Program-made: the position numbers and the translations under genes
Part shown: piece by piece, positions 40,901 to 48,978 of the stretch
Position numbering within the stretch: the stretch's first letter is position 1
Layout: each line of letters starts with the position of its first letter
Notes under the pieces: generated by a model
Databases searched by the model: none
Seen by the model: only the letters and a program-made list of their open reading frames with translations
Told to the model about the DNA's origin: nothing
DNA from: Oxyruncus cristatus
Lineage: Eukaryota > Chordata > Aves > Passeriformes > Cotingidae
Direction: 5' to 3'
DNA length: 64,000 nt
NCBI GenBank assembly: GCA_013399855.1
Contig: VXAY01006780.1
Coordinates: 1,625,801 to 1,689,800 of the forward strand

Positions 40901-43337
40901 TTTCCTGCCTTTCTCTTACACTGCTCCCTAATCCCCCCTTCAACTATCCACCTTCAGACTGCTCCCTAATCCCCCTCCCACTCCAACCATCCATCTTCAG
41001 ACTGCATGAAAGATAAATCATGTCCCACCATTCATGAGCAACTTGAATTACCAAATCACTGGAAATCACAAGCACACCTGAGGGGTGGATATGGTTCTTT
41101 AAGCTTTTGTGATTTCATATTTGGCAGAGAAAAATGGCTTTGCAGTGAACTGATAGAAATTAGACATTTGTCAGCATAAAGTGTTCAGATGAACAAGGCA
41201 GATACAAGGATGGAGTTCAGACACAAGGATGGAGTTCAGAGCATCACACTCAACACAGGGGTTTTTTTTATTTCATTTAGGAATATTTAGGAACACCCAC
41301 CAAAAAGTCCTTATTAAACAAAAAAAGGTATTAAAAAATATCCTATAAAAACAATTCAAGGACCACATTAAGGCCTCATTTTTGTTGCAGCTTAAGTGTC
41401 AATGGTGTTGTTTCCAGCACCTGTAAAATTTAGGCAGTGAGAGTGAATTAAAAGAAGCAAACTCTGGTTAACACAGATCTCTAAACCATCAGCTTCCAAA
41501 TCCCACAGACAGCCCTTGATCAAGCCTCTGCGTTTAAGGGAAGAACATCCTAGAAACTGATAAGAGTCCATTTATACAATTAATGCTCTGGGGCAGAATC
41601 GGAGTAGCTGGATTGTGGAAATCCTGAATATTGCAGAAAACCTGTAACTAAAGGTGTTTTCTGGCTGTCCATGAGCACTATTCTTTTGCTCAGCAGGGAG
41701 AGGACAGGCTTGAAGAAAGCAAAGAGAATGACTGCAATAGCTACACTCAGATTATACACCAAGATGATGTGAGACAAAGCCTTGGCTTGACACCTGCCTG
41801 AGTGTGAACACCCCCTCCCACAACACTCCTGTCTCTGGTCCCTGCTCTTCTAGGAATTCATCCAGATAACGGCTTTGATGATAGGTATTAAACTGCCCAC
41901 AGCATCTAACCATCCCAGCAGATGGAAGAATCCAAACCACTGGAACACAGCAGCCTACTGTGCTGCTGGCACATCCTGTGATTATGAGCAATTGCAGCAG
42001 AGACATCGTGGCAGCAAATCCAAACACATTTCTGAAGTCCAGGAGTAAAAAAAGTTAAAAAAACCAAAGCAAAGCCCTAAAAGAATCTTGAAAACAAATT
42101 CAAATGCCAAGGCGGGGAGGGAGGAAAACATGACTCTCCACCCTGGAAGTGTCCACGGACAGGCTGGATGAGGCTTGAAGCAACCTGGACTAGTGGAAGG
42201 CATCCCTGCCATGGGTTGGAATGAGATGAGCTTTAAGATCCCTTCCATCCCAAACCAGTCTGAGATTCCATGAGTCTTATCACAGAGAAATTAAAACAAA
42301 AATCAAAGTAAGACTCTCCCTGCCTAAGCCCAGCCATGGCTCATTAGGGTTTTTTATTCCCTGGAGAAGAGGTTACCATGTTAAAACAAAGATGATGTGC
42401 TTGTGGAGTGCTTTGGGCCCACCCTGTCCTTCATGGAACAGTACAGCAGTTTTTATCAGGAACTGCAGTGATAGGGTAAAGAGTAGTGAGTTCAAACCCT
42501 GGGAGGGTGGTGAGGCCCTGGCACAGGTTGCCCAGAGAAGCTGTGGCTGCCCCATCCCTGGAAGTGTTCCAGGTCAGGTTGGACAGGGCTTGGAGCAACC
42601 TGGGCTAGTGGAAGGTGTCCCCGCTCATGGCAGAGAGTGGAACAAGATGGGCTTTAAGGTCCCTTCCAACCCAAAGCATTCCAGGATTCTATGATTCCAT
42701 GCTGCAAGATCACCCTGCTCTAACCAGTGGACATCGTATGTGGTCTCCCACAACCAAACAGGGTGTTCCCCTGGACAAGTCTGAGCTTTAGAAGTTCTCT
42801 GCAAAGGCTTTGGATGTTCATTGAGATGTGCACAGCCAGTGAACCAGAACCAGAGCCAGTTCCTTCCAAGGGACCACTTCAAATCCATCAGATGGGTACT
42901 CTCGATTCCTGGCCATGCAGGCAAATTTGAACCTGTGATTTAGAGGTGAAGAGCTCTCTATCCCATTACCAGCCATAAAGACCATCTGGTCCCTTTACTC
43001 CCTGATTAAAAAAAATGGTGCATGCAGTGCATCATCGACCAGAATTAATCCAACTCAGTTTGACGAGTGCTTTTCAGAGTAGGGGGGCAAAAAAAGGAAA
43101 AAAGTAAGGATGATTCTGGGAAATAAGTCAGTTGGGGAAAGATCCCAAAGCACCCCATCCATTTTAGCTTAGGAACCAGCTTTGTCCCTTGGCGGGGGGT
43201 GAGGCGTTGGATCCCTCCATCCCACCGCCCGCGCGTGGACAAAGGGCCCTCTATTGTCCCCGGCCGCCACCCCCAGGCCGGCGGGGCCCCCCCACTATCG
43301 CGACAGAGCCCGCCCCGCCCGTACCTGAGCTGTCCAT
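10820..43337 (-). CDS. DNAJC6: DNAJC6 (auxilin), complete coding span of 19 exons
   Basis: Nineteen coding exons join with matching phases to 2772 nt (923 aa; the human form I recall is about 913 aa). Auxilin is a neuronal J-domain co-chaperone that recruits HSC70 to clathrin-coated vesicles and drives uncoating. Order along the protein: N-terminus [14 protein letters not shown]; amphipathic [12 protein letters not shown] (about 38-50); PTEN-like phosphatase domain (about 60-215) with HCMDGRAAS at 160-168, lacking the catalytic arginine; C2-like domain (about 220-365); a disordered clathrin/AP-2-binding region (about 405-780) with DPF, DLL and proline-rich motifs; C-terminal J domain (about 832-923) with HPDK at 887-890. 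The start is in a CpG island; a second possible first exon lies at 52083. AK4 is upstream and LEPROT about 1 kb downstream, as in human. Confidence 0.97.
11598..11742 (-). mobile_element. CR1 LINE 3' fragment
   Basis: Reverse-oriented 3' end: CAGAATCACAGATTGGTTTG to CCAGGGATGG. In the intron between DNAJC6 coding exons 18 and 19. Confidence 0.85.
11883..12059 (-). CDS. DNAJC6: DNAJC6 coding exon 18 (J domain)
   Basis: 59 codons, [20 protein letters not shown] through [20 protein letters not shown] to [13 protein letters not shown]. It ends exactly after the HPDK motif that stimulates HSC70 ATPase. Confidence 0.98.
12614..12759 (-). CDS. DNAJC6: DNAJC6 coding exon 17
   Basis: Encodes [20 protein letters not shown] through [20 protein letters not shown] to PEKLK, the lead-in helix to the J domain. 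[11 protein letters not shown] is a conserved auxilin/GAK segment. Confidence 0.97.
12931..13063 (-). mobile_element. CR1 LINE 3' fragment
   Basis: AGAATCACAGAATCAGAGAA to GAACACTTCCAGG, reverse orientation, between DNAJC6 coding exons 16 and 17. Confidence 0.85.
13246..13506 (-). CDS. DNAJC6: DNAJC6 coding exon 16
   Basis: 261 nt encoding [20 protein letters not shown] through [20 protein letters not shown] to [19 protein letters not shown] and ANV, a Gly/Pro/Gln-rich disordered clathrin-binding stretch. Markedly GC-rich compared with its flanks. Confidence 0.96.
13809..13987 (-). mobile_element. CR1 LINE 3' fragment
   Basis: AGAATCACAGAATGGTTTGG through the GGGGCAGCCACAGC block, reverse orientation. 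Confidence 0.88.
15146..15280 (-). CDS. DNAJC6: DNAJC6 coding exon 15 (donor ambiguous by 9 nt)
   Basis: Encodes [20 protein letters not shown] through [20 protein letters not shown] and A. Two in-phase donors are possible: GCAG|GTTTGC (exon low end 15146, adding SLAG) or GCAA|GTTTAG (exon low end 15155, giving TLGAS before GPSF). The shorter form is closer to mammalian auxilin. Confidence 0.88.
16024..16092 (-). CDS. DNAJC6: DNAJC6 coding exon 14
   Basis: 69 nt encoding [20 protein letters not shown] and NKA. The acceptor is CTCAG and the donor is GCAG|GTATGT. Confidence 0.94.
16194..16290 (+). mobile_element. CR1 LINE 3' fragment
   Basis: Forward orientation: CTAGTGGAAGGTGTCCCTGC to the terminal TAGGATTCTATGA. 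Confidence 0.85.
17530..17682 (-). CDS. DNAJC6: DNAJC6 coding exon 13
   Basis: Encodes [20 protein letters not shown] through [20 protein letters not shown] and M. It contains three DPF motifs and one DLL motif for AP-2/clathrin. The donor used is ATGG|GTAAGA, which adds an SDPFHM segment after TVH relative to the mammalian protein as I recall it. Confidence 0.92.
19221..19661 (-). CDS. DNAJC6: DNAJC6 coding exon 12 (largest)
   Basis: 441 nt covering [34 protein letters not shown], a proline run and [10 protein letters not shown], then [12 protein letters not shown] and [19 protein letters not shown]. It holds several DLL/DLF-type clathrin and adaptor motifs in disordered sequence. Confidence 0.97.
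20116..20196 (-). CDS. DNAJC6: DNAJC6 coding exon 11
   Basis: 81 nt encoding [20 protein letters not shown] and FSSLSWQ, corresponding to the GQSGFFASLCWQ segment of mammalian auxilin. Phase 1 on both sides. Confidence 0.93.
20290..20483 (-). CDS. DNAJC6: DNAJC6 coding exon 10
   Basis: Encodes [20 protein letters not shown] through [20 protein letters not shown] to HQDTLALA: end of the C2-like domain and start of the linker. Confidence 0.96.
20663..20742 (-). CDS. DNAJC6: DNAJC6 coding exon 9
   Basis: 80 nt encoding [20 protein letters not shown] and TTLKFTK in the C2-like domain. The acceptor follows a T-run; the donor is CAA|GTGAGT. Confidence 0.96.
21105..21195. repeat. AT-rich low-complexity tract
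   Basis: Run of taaatta, ttatta and ataaat words in the intron between DNAJC6 coding exons 8 and 9. Confidence 0.8.
21456..21573 (-). CDS. DNAJC6: DNAJC6 coding exon 8
   Basis: Encodes [20 protein letters not shown] through [15 protein letters not shown] in the C2-like domain. The donor is AAA|GTAGGA. Confidence 0.96.
21929..22123 (-). CDS. DNAJC6: DNAJC6 coding exon 7
   Basis: Encodes [20 protein letters not shown] through [20 protein letters not shown] to YERMK: the end of the phosphatase-like domain and the start of the C2-like domain. Confidence 0.97.
22357..22440 (-). mobile_element. CR1 LINE 3' fragment
   Basis: CACAGGATGGTTTGGGTTGG to GCAGGGACATCTTCAACTG, reverse orientation. Confidence 0.8.
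22441..22632 (-). mobile_element. Second, diverged CR1-type fragment
   Basis: Begins at AATAGAATAATTCAGGTTGG and ends near GGACAACCTATTCCAGCACC, directly abutting the previous copy. Diverged and perhaps another CR1 subfamily. Confidence 0.55.
22783..22916 (-). CDS. DNAJC6: DNAJC6 coding exon 6
   Basis: Encodes [20 protein letters not shown] to [12 protein letters not shown], completing the pseudo-phosphatase loop. The acceptor is CTGACAG and the donor is GAG|GTACAG. Phase 2 out. Confidence 0.96.
23711..23907 (-). mobile_element. CR1 LINE 3' fragment
   Basis: CATAAAATCCCAGACTGGTT through CAGCCTGTGCTGGGGCCTCA, reverse orientation. Confidence 0.87.
24750..24912 (-). mobile_element. CR1 LINE 3' fragment
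   Basis: ATCATAGAATCCCAGAATGG to CTGCTCTGGACAACCTG, reverse orientation. Confidence 0.87.
25235..25357 (-). CDS. DNAJC6: DNAJC6 coding exon 5
   Basis: 41 codons, [20 protein letters not shown] to NVCVIHCM. The exon ends inside the phosphatase signature loop and carries its cysteine. The donor is ATG|GTATGT. Confidence 0.97.
27270..27450 (-). mobile_element. CR1 LINE 3' fragment
   Basis: GTCATAAAATGGGTTGGTTT to TCCCAGTGCCTCACC, reverse orientation. Confidence 0.85.
29012..29160 (-). CDS. DNAJC6: DNAJC6 coding exon 4
   Basis: Encodes [20 protein letters not shown] through [14 protein letters not shown], part of the PTEN-like fold. The acceptor is TTCCTAG and the donor is AGG|GTGAGT, phase 0. 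Confidence 0.97.
29246..29295 (-). CDS. DNAJC6: DNAJC6 coding exon 3
   Basis: A 50-nt exon encoding [17 protein letters not shown] across its junctions, the entry to the phosphatase-like domain. The acceptor is TTTTAG and the donor is ATAG|GTAAGT. Confidence 0.95.
30117..30267 (-). CDS. DNAJC6: DNAJC6 coding exon 2
   Basis: Encodes [18 protein letters not shown] through the amphipathic [12 protein letters not shown] helix to VMQSVA. The acceptor is TTGAAG and the donor is CAG|GTACAG. It ends in phase 2. Confidence 0.95.
30478..30705 (+). mobile_element. CR1 LINE 3' fragment, distinct subfamily
   Basis: Starts near GGTTTAGGTTGGACTTTGGG, contains GGCACTCAGTGCCATTG, and ends with repeated ATTCTGTG octamers. 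Forward orientation. Confidence 0.88.
30706..30753 (+). mobile_element. Short CR1 tail adjoining the previous copy
   Basis: Only the last ~45 bases, TTTAAGATCCCTTCAAATCC to ATTCTATGATTCTA. Confidence 0.7.
30887..30921 (+). mobile_element. Minimal CR1 tail next to an N
   Basis: AAATCATTCTATGATTCTAT octamers directly after the undetermined base at 30886. Confidence 0.6.
31493..31530. repeat. AAAGAG-type microsatellite
   Basis: Purine-only run built from repeated aaagagaaag units, in DNAJC6 intron 1. Confidence 0.85.
32603..32925 (+). mobile_element. CR1 LINE 3' fragment (~320 bp)
   Basis: Long forward copy from GGAGAACTTAGAGCACCTTC through GAGAGGGCAGGGTTAG to CCATTCTGTGATCC. Confidence 0.9.
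34902..34970 (-). mobile_element. CR1 LINE 3' fragment
   Basis: TAGAATCATAGAATGGTTTG to CCCACTGCCATG, reverse orientation. Confidence 0.85.
35931..36039 (+). mobile_element. CR1 LINE 3' fragment
   Basis: GGCTTGGAGCAACCTGATCT to GTGATTCCATGATTCTA, forward orientation. Confidence 0.85.
37032..37338 (-). mobile_element. CR1 LINE 3' fragment (~300 bp)
   Basis: AGAATCCCAGAATCCCAGAA through ATATCCCATCTAACCCTGCC to CCCTTGTCCAAAGG, reverse orientation. Confidence 0.9.
37531..37770 (+). mobile_element. CR1 LINE 3' fragment
   Basis: GATGGAAACTGCCTCAAAAC through GTCCCCATCCCTGGAGGG to ATTCCATGATTCTGTG. The subfamily resembles the copy at 30478. Confidence 0.88.
39163..39510 (+). mobile_element. CR1 LINE 3' fragment (~350 bp)
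   Basis: GGGAGACCTTAGAGCCCCTT to CCATTCTGGGATTCTATG, forward orientation, one of the longest copies here. Confidence 0.9.
40141..40380 (+). mobile_element. CR1 LINE fragment, more internal part
   Basis: Contains GGCACTGGTGAGGCCACATT, GTTCTGGGCCCCTCAC and GGGTCTGGAGCATGAGGAGC, the part upstream of the usual CR1 3' ends. Confidence 0.85.
40919..41003. repeat. Two-copy tandem repeat
   Basis: The unit actgctccctaatccccc followed by an atccaccttcag-like part occurs twice, slightly diverged. Confidence 0.75.
41201..41240. repeat. Two-copy short tandem repeat
   Basis: The unit acaaggatggagttcag occurs twice. Confidence 0.8.
42140..42274 (+). mobile_element. CR1 LINE 3' fragment
   Basis: CCCTGGAAGTGTCCACGGAC to TCTGAGATTCCATGA, forward orientation. 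Confidence 0.87.
42501..42700 (+). mobile_element. CR1 LINE 3' fragment
   Basis: GGGAGGGTGGTGAGGCCCTG to GGATTCTATGATTCCAT, forward orientation. Confidence 0.9.
43325..43337 (-). CDS. DNAJC6: DNAJC6 coding exon 1 (MDSS start)
   Basis: ATGGACAGCTCA plus G, with donor CAG|GTACGG, leaving phase 1 as exon 2 requires. It lies in a CpG island with GC-rich 5' UTR at about 43338-43560. The ATG overlaps a strong RE1-like motif. Confidence 0.85.
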
Positions 43338-43346
43338 GGTGCTGCC
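43326..43346 (-). promoter_or_regulatory. RE1/NRSE-like REST site over the DNAJC6 start codon
   Basis: The minus strand reads CAGCACCATGGACAGC at its core, matching both halves of the RE1 consensus (CAGCACC and GGACAGC) at canonical 2-base spacing. Only the outermost bases deviate. The start codon of DNAJC6 falls in the spacer. DNAJC6 is known as a neuronal gene, which fits REST control. Confidence 0.6.
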
Positions 43347-44570
43347 GCCCTCGGCGCGGGGCTGCGGCTGCTGCTGCTCGGGGAGGCCGAGGGGCCGCCC
43401 CTGCCCGGGTGCCGCTGTCCCCGGCCTGCCCTGCCGGGCTGCCCGTGCCGGACCTGCGGAATGGGAGGGAGGCGCGTGGCGAACCGGGAAAGGGCGCGCG
43501 CCCGGCTGGGGGGGACCGCTCTCCTCTCCCTCCTCTCCCCAAGGTTGCTGGCCCAGGTGTTGGCACGAAGGCAGGCCGTGAACTGGGTCACAAACCCGAC
43601 CTTGGTTTAAAGATAAAATCGGATTTTTTTTTTTTTTTTTAATCATCGAAATTTTTTAGGTTGAGTCANGCTCCCGGGAGAAATATCTTCGATGGATGGA
43701 GCGGCCGCGTCCTCCCCCACCGCCAGCTGCTGCGAGCCATCAGTGAGAGGAAAAGTGCTGGGCTGACACCATTTCCTTCTCCGGGCGGTTATCCCTGCGT
43801 TCTGGCACGCACAGCCCGCTCCCCGGAGCGGTCCTTGGGCTGCACAGCTGGCGCGGGGAGGTTCTCAAGCAGGGATCGGCATTAAGAGCTTTCTGTCACA
43901 CCAGGGAAAGGTGCGTTCCCTGGGAGCGGGCCAAGGTCACCGAGTTCCGGGCTGACACAGCCAGTTCTGCAGTCTGAAGAAGGAGGGATGGCACAGCAGT
44001 GTTACAGTGAGCCTCCAAAGTCCTAAAGAGCATCCCTGGTCCAGTTTAACACCACGGCTGGATGAGTAACCAGAGAGGGTCCTGGACCACAGCTCAGTAT
44101 CATGATGGGCTACACGGGATGATACATCAGCATCCCGAGCCCCAGCCTGTGCCAAAGGTGGCTTTAATCTGGTGCCACCCAGAAGAAGCTGCCACCTTCT
44201 GCTAAGCCATTTTTGTTGTTCTCACCAACCTATTTTTAGCTGTTCACATGCAAACAGACTCTAGACTAACACAAAGTGTGGCCTTGGACAATTGATGAGT
44301 TGTATCTTGCTTGTTTGCATTTTGCAGCCAGGGCTTGTAGATCATAATTTCGTTTTGCATGGAACAGAGGAACTGAGGGATGCTCCAAAGGAAATGGCCA
44401 CTATTAAACTCTTCTAAATAGATTTCTTTTTAATGTAAGGAAAAATAAAGGCTAAAGGAAGCCCTGGCATCCAGACACAAGCATGCCATCAATCTTTTGC
44501 AGAAAGGAAAGTCCTTTGCTGAGAAAAATACTATGGATTTGCTTCTAAAATAATAACACCAATAAGCAAC

Positions 44571-44695
44571 GCCAGGTTTGACAGGGCTTGGAGCAACCTG
44601 GTCTAGTAGACCCTGCCTATGGCAGGGAGTTGAAACAAGTCCAACCAAATAAGGTCCTTTCCAACCCAAACCATTCCATGATTCTGTGATTCTAA
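44571..44695 (+). mobile_element. CR1 LINE 3' fragment
   Basis: GCCAGGTTTGACAGGGCTTG to ATGATTCTGTGATTCT, forward orientation. Confidence 0.87.
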
Positions 44696-45157
44696 GCACT
44701 TGTGTAGCAATACCCATAACTTGAAATGTCACTGACACTTGGCTTAAACTTTCCTGCTTAACCCTGAAGGGCAGTGGACATCTGGTCCAGCCATACCTTT
44801 TCATGTGCTATTGTTTATGTAACTCCTGAGATTTTATGTTGCGGAGCAGACAAGGTACATCTGTGACCCAGAATTTTCCCAGAAAAGCCCAAGCAGATTT
44901 ACAAGCAGCAAACTAAAATGAACTAACCTGACGTAAATGTTTGCAGTCAGGAGCAGTAACAGCTTGAACTCAAGGCTGGGTCTCTGTGTTTTCTACCCCT
45001 CAATACCAGGCTCAATACCTTAGTCTATACAGAGCAAAACATGGATTGCAACACTTAATAGTAGGAATGGGTCTGACTCTCTCTTGGCACCCACATGCAG
45101 CAAGCTAATAAAGAAAAAATAAAATCACAGGTATTTTCTGAGCTGTTTTCTATATTC

Positions 45158-45256
45158 GAAGCAACTTGGTCTAGTGGAAGGTGTCCCTGCCCATGGCAGG
45201 GAGTTGGAACAAGGTCTTTGAGGTCCAACCCAAACCATACCAGAATTCTGTGATTT
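45158..45256 (+). mobile_element. CR1 LINE 3' fragment
   Basis: CGAAGCAACTTGGTCTAGTG to CCAGAATTCTGTGAT, forward orientation. Confidence 0.85.
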
Positions 45257-46604
45257 TTACTAGAGATCATCTCTGTTTGTCTCTACTGGTCAATTCAGGA
45301 TATGACAATTCCTGTGCTCTGTGCTAAAAATGGGAAATTTGGGGCTTTCAGGAGGATTTTCACGCATTTTGCTTGTGCAGATAACAGCCCAAACACAACA
45401 AAACAGGCTCTCAAAACAGGAGGCACATGAAGGCTGGATAACATTTCCATGAGCACCCAAGCCCACTTGCACTGGAAGGAAGTGCAGCCTGTTAGAGGGA
45501 ATGACCTGGGGAATCTGGCACAACACAAACGCTGCACAACCTATCCCATCTTAAGCCACCACCTGTGCTCTCCAGCCTGCTCTGCTGCCTCCATCTACCA
45601 GCTCCAGAAGCTCAGCTTAGGCAAAACTCAACATCCTAAGTCCAGAATTCATCTCTCACTGGTGAGCAGGAAGGGTCTGTCTGCCTTGGGCAGCACAAGG
45701 AAAGTCCAGCTGAAAATGCTCTCATGGAATAAGGGTACAGGGAAAAGGAGAGGTTCACCCTTCTCTGAGCACCATAAGAAGTCTGGATAAGCTGTGCTTA
45801 TCCATGTGTTTTCTAGCCCTGTGGGAAGTTTAGCTGAAGAGAACATATAAAGCAATATTCCCTTCTCCCCCATTTCTCCCTTTAAGCTGGGCTCACGAAG
45901 GGCCACATGGTTTCTCTCTCTCAGAGATCTACAGCATAAAAAATACTACAACAAAAAAAACCCCAAACCACAATCAAAATACATGTTGAATTGCACATGA
46001 CTTTCAAAAGTGAGGAAGGAAGAGGTAGGGAATCAACTCCTCAGAATTATTCATTGCTCTCCTTGCAGATTTATCGATTGGTGGCTGATGCCATGACAGA
46101 CTATAGATGAGCCATGATTGAGTGGCAGGGCTGGCAGGGGCCACGAGGGCTGGGGGGGACATTAAGGACGTGCTAAGGAGGATTATGTGCTGCTCAGGCC
46201 TCAAGAGATACAAACCCTCCCTGTTACTGACCTTGGAAAAAATTGATTTGCCAACCTCTACCTCGCTGTTTTGCTCTGTCTGGGTTGCAGCCTCTCCTGG
46301 GTAAAGTCTCTCTTCGTAGCTGTAATCAAGCACCAACTGTACTGAGGTGCAATTTCATTTTCTCCACCTCTCCTCCAATTAGCTGAACAGTGCAGGTGAA
46401 ATATTACACTCTTAATTCTTCATGAACACAATTAAGCTGGGGGGTGTTGTAAGAATTAAAAATATAGCTTGAAAATTAATTTGATATCTGGAGCAATGCC
46501 GTTAAAACTCGATATAGTGAACATTTGTTCCAAAGATACTCCACTGTGAGTGCTGAACTCTCCCTGTGCAAGGTGTTTCTTCAAGAAGTCCAGGTGCATG
46601 TGCA

Positions 46605-46727
46605 CAGAGTCATAGAATCACAGGATCATGGAATGGTTTGAGTGGGAAAGGGACCTTGAAGATCATCTAGTTTCAAACCTCTGCCACGGGCAGGGACACC
46701 TTCCACTACACCATGTTGCTCACAGCC
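46605..46727 (-). mobile_element. CR1 LINE 3' fragment (first of a tandem pair)
   Basis: AGAGTCATAGAATCACAGGA to CACCATGTTGCTCACAGC, reverse orientation. Confidence 0.87.
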
Positions 46728-46745
46728 CTCAGAGCCTCAGAGCTA

Positions 46746-46829
46746 CAGAATCACAGACTGATCTGGGTTGGAAGGGACCTTAAAGCTCATCTTGTTCCAC
46801 CCCCTTCCATGGGCAGGGACACCTTCCAT
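46746..46829 (-). mobile_element. CR1 LINE 3' fragment (second of a tandem pair)
   Basis: CAGAATCACAGACTGATCTG to GGGCAGGGACACCTTCCA, reverse orientation, starting about 20 bases after the previous copy. Confidence 0.87.
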
Positions 46830-48800
46830 GTGTTTTGTGAGCTGTACAGCAAGGATCACACTTCCTTCCCTCTCATCTGGAGGCTGCATTCACGATTGGG
46901 CAGTGCCATGGGCTGCCCAGAAGCATCGATCCCCCTGCGCTCCTCTGGGAACGGGCACGTGGAAGCAAAACGGGTCCAGGCTCTTGGTACTGAGCCAGAA
47001 ATATGATTTCAAAGCAGTGTCTCGACTTGTGCTGGGGATAAATAAGTAGTAGCTGGACTGGAATCAAGGATGGCCATGTGGTTCCTTTCTCTGGATGTAG
47101 AAATATGTCCATGCCTGGCTGTGCTGGAGGAATGAGAAGCTGTCACAGCCTGCTTGTGAGCAGTGTAGTGTTCCCAGCGTGGGATGTGGTGTGCCAAGGG
47201 CAAACAGGGCTGGTGTGTGGGGATTCATGTGGAAAGAGGTGGGTTAAATAACCTAATCCCTTATTAACCTGCCCTGATGCAGGAACTTCCAAACTGGGTC
47301 TTCCCGTCTTGTTCATCTCTAACAAAAAGCAAACAGGGCTCTGAGATGGTTGGAGTTGGTTTTAAGCATTAGACTCAATTTAACCTTTGTTTTCCTTCAC
47401 TAGAGAAAGCCTCAAGCCTTTGCTGCAGTGAAGCCCAGCACAATGTCAGTGCCTGGCTGGCAGCTGGAGCTTCAGCTGCTCAAGTGTCCCCACTGAGGAT
47501 GACTTAGGGTGTGACAAGTGTTCAGCTCTCTCTCCATCTTCTCTCCCATCCTTTCCTCTCCATGAGAGCCCACACCATTAAATGTAGCACTGTGTCAGCA
47601 TTATTTTTTATTTCATGCCTTTTAGTCTTGTTAAAGTGCTGTCAGGGATGATACACAACTTACTCGTTCCAGCCCAAGACTTTGTTTCGGAGTATTCAAG
47701 GATTCTCCTGGCTCCTCAGCAATGCTGAGCTGCAGAGCTGCTTGGCAAGGGCTGTTGGAGATGCTAAAAATGTACATGGTTCACAAAGAAAGAGGATAAA
47801 TGTATGGGAAACGGATCTATAAGAGGCCATTAAATAGGAACTGTTGGCTCAGGAAGTCCCTGTTGGAAAATTGGAGGCTGTACAGCCATTCAAAAATCAG
47901 GTATTTCAGTAAAAATCAGATATTTTTGCGGCCTAACTACTGTTTATTCATCATTTCCCATTCACTGTGAGGTAAGTGGTTAAATCCTAAAAAAATCTGG
48001 GCGCTGGGTGCTGTTTGCATTGAAAAATGGCCGTTGGTAAAAACAGGGAGAGAAATTATACAACCAAGTGTCATCCTGGGGTTGCATCAGCTCCAGCTGC
48101 TGTGCTCAGGGTCAGGCTCCAGCAGCAAACAACTTAATGAAAATGGTCAGGTTGTGGCTCTCAGGTAGCTCCAAACAAGGATCCCTCAATGAAAGCAGTT
48201 TTTCCATGAAAATAGAGGGAAATCACAGCTGGCACTGCCAGCACATCCTGAAGACTGTTGCCCACCTTGCCCACTCCCATGGTTATTGCACTTTAAGGTG
48301 TATGGGATGAGGATTTCCAGGGGAGGAAGGGGCCAGGGGACACTTATCCTCACTCCAGGCTTCAATGGGACAGAGTGTCTTGGATGGATATGGAAGAGAG
48401 ATCATAAGGGACAGGGTGAGGAGGTACAGGTGAATCTGATGGCACAGGAGGGTTGGCCAGAAGCCCAACACATCCCCATTAACGTGGTTCTATCATCTGC
48501 CAGAATTTGGTAGCACAGTTTTCACCTAATACTGATAGGAAACATTATATTATTGGGGCTTTGTTGCTCTGGCTGCAATACAAAACATTAAAAAATTCTG
48601 TCTGTCTCAGCTCATGCAATCTGCATCACCCTCAGGCAGTTTGGGTTCAGATTTATAACACTCATCGTTTCCAGAGTGATACTCAAGCAGACTCCACTGC
48701 TGTCGCCCACAGTGCTGGTTCAGTCCATGTGTTTCTCTGCAGTTTGGGATGTGGTTCAAGGAGAGAGACACCCGGTTGCATTGGGGTGTAAATAGATTGC

Positions 48801-48978
48801 ATCTGGCACAGGTTGCCCAGAGAAGCTGTGGCTGCCCCCTCCCTGGAAGTGTCCAAGGACAGGTTGGACGGGGCTTGGAGAAACCTGGGCTAGTGGAAGG
48901 TGTCCCTGCCCATGGCAGGGGGTGGAACGAGATGAACTTTAAGGTCCTTTCCAACCTAAGCCATTCCAGGATTCTATC
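48801..48978 (+). mobile_element. CR1 LINE 3' fragment
   Basis: CTGGCACAGGTTGCCCAGAG to CATTCCAGGATTCTAT, forward orientation. Confidence 0.9.

Larger units (their letters stand above)
30268..43324 (-). other. DNAJC6 intron 1
   Basis: About 13 kb between coding exons 1 and 2. Rich in CR1 fragments on both strands (30478 to 42700), with short tandem repeats at 31493-31530, 40919-41003 and 41201-41240, and one undetermined base at 30886. No gene recognised. Confidence 0.75.
43180..43870 (-). promoter_or_regulatory. CpG island around DNAJC6 exon 1
   Basis: Dense CpG and GC, strongest at 43190-43560, covering exon 1, its 5' UTR and the region upstream, with a further GC-rich piece at 43680-43870 beyond a T20-type run. 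No TATA box is obvious. The 5' end of the transcript is not fixed. Confidence 0.75.
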
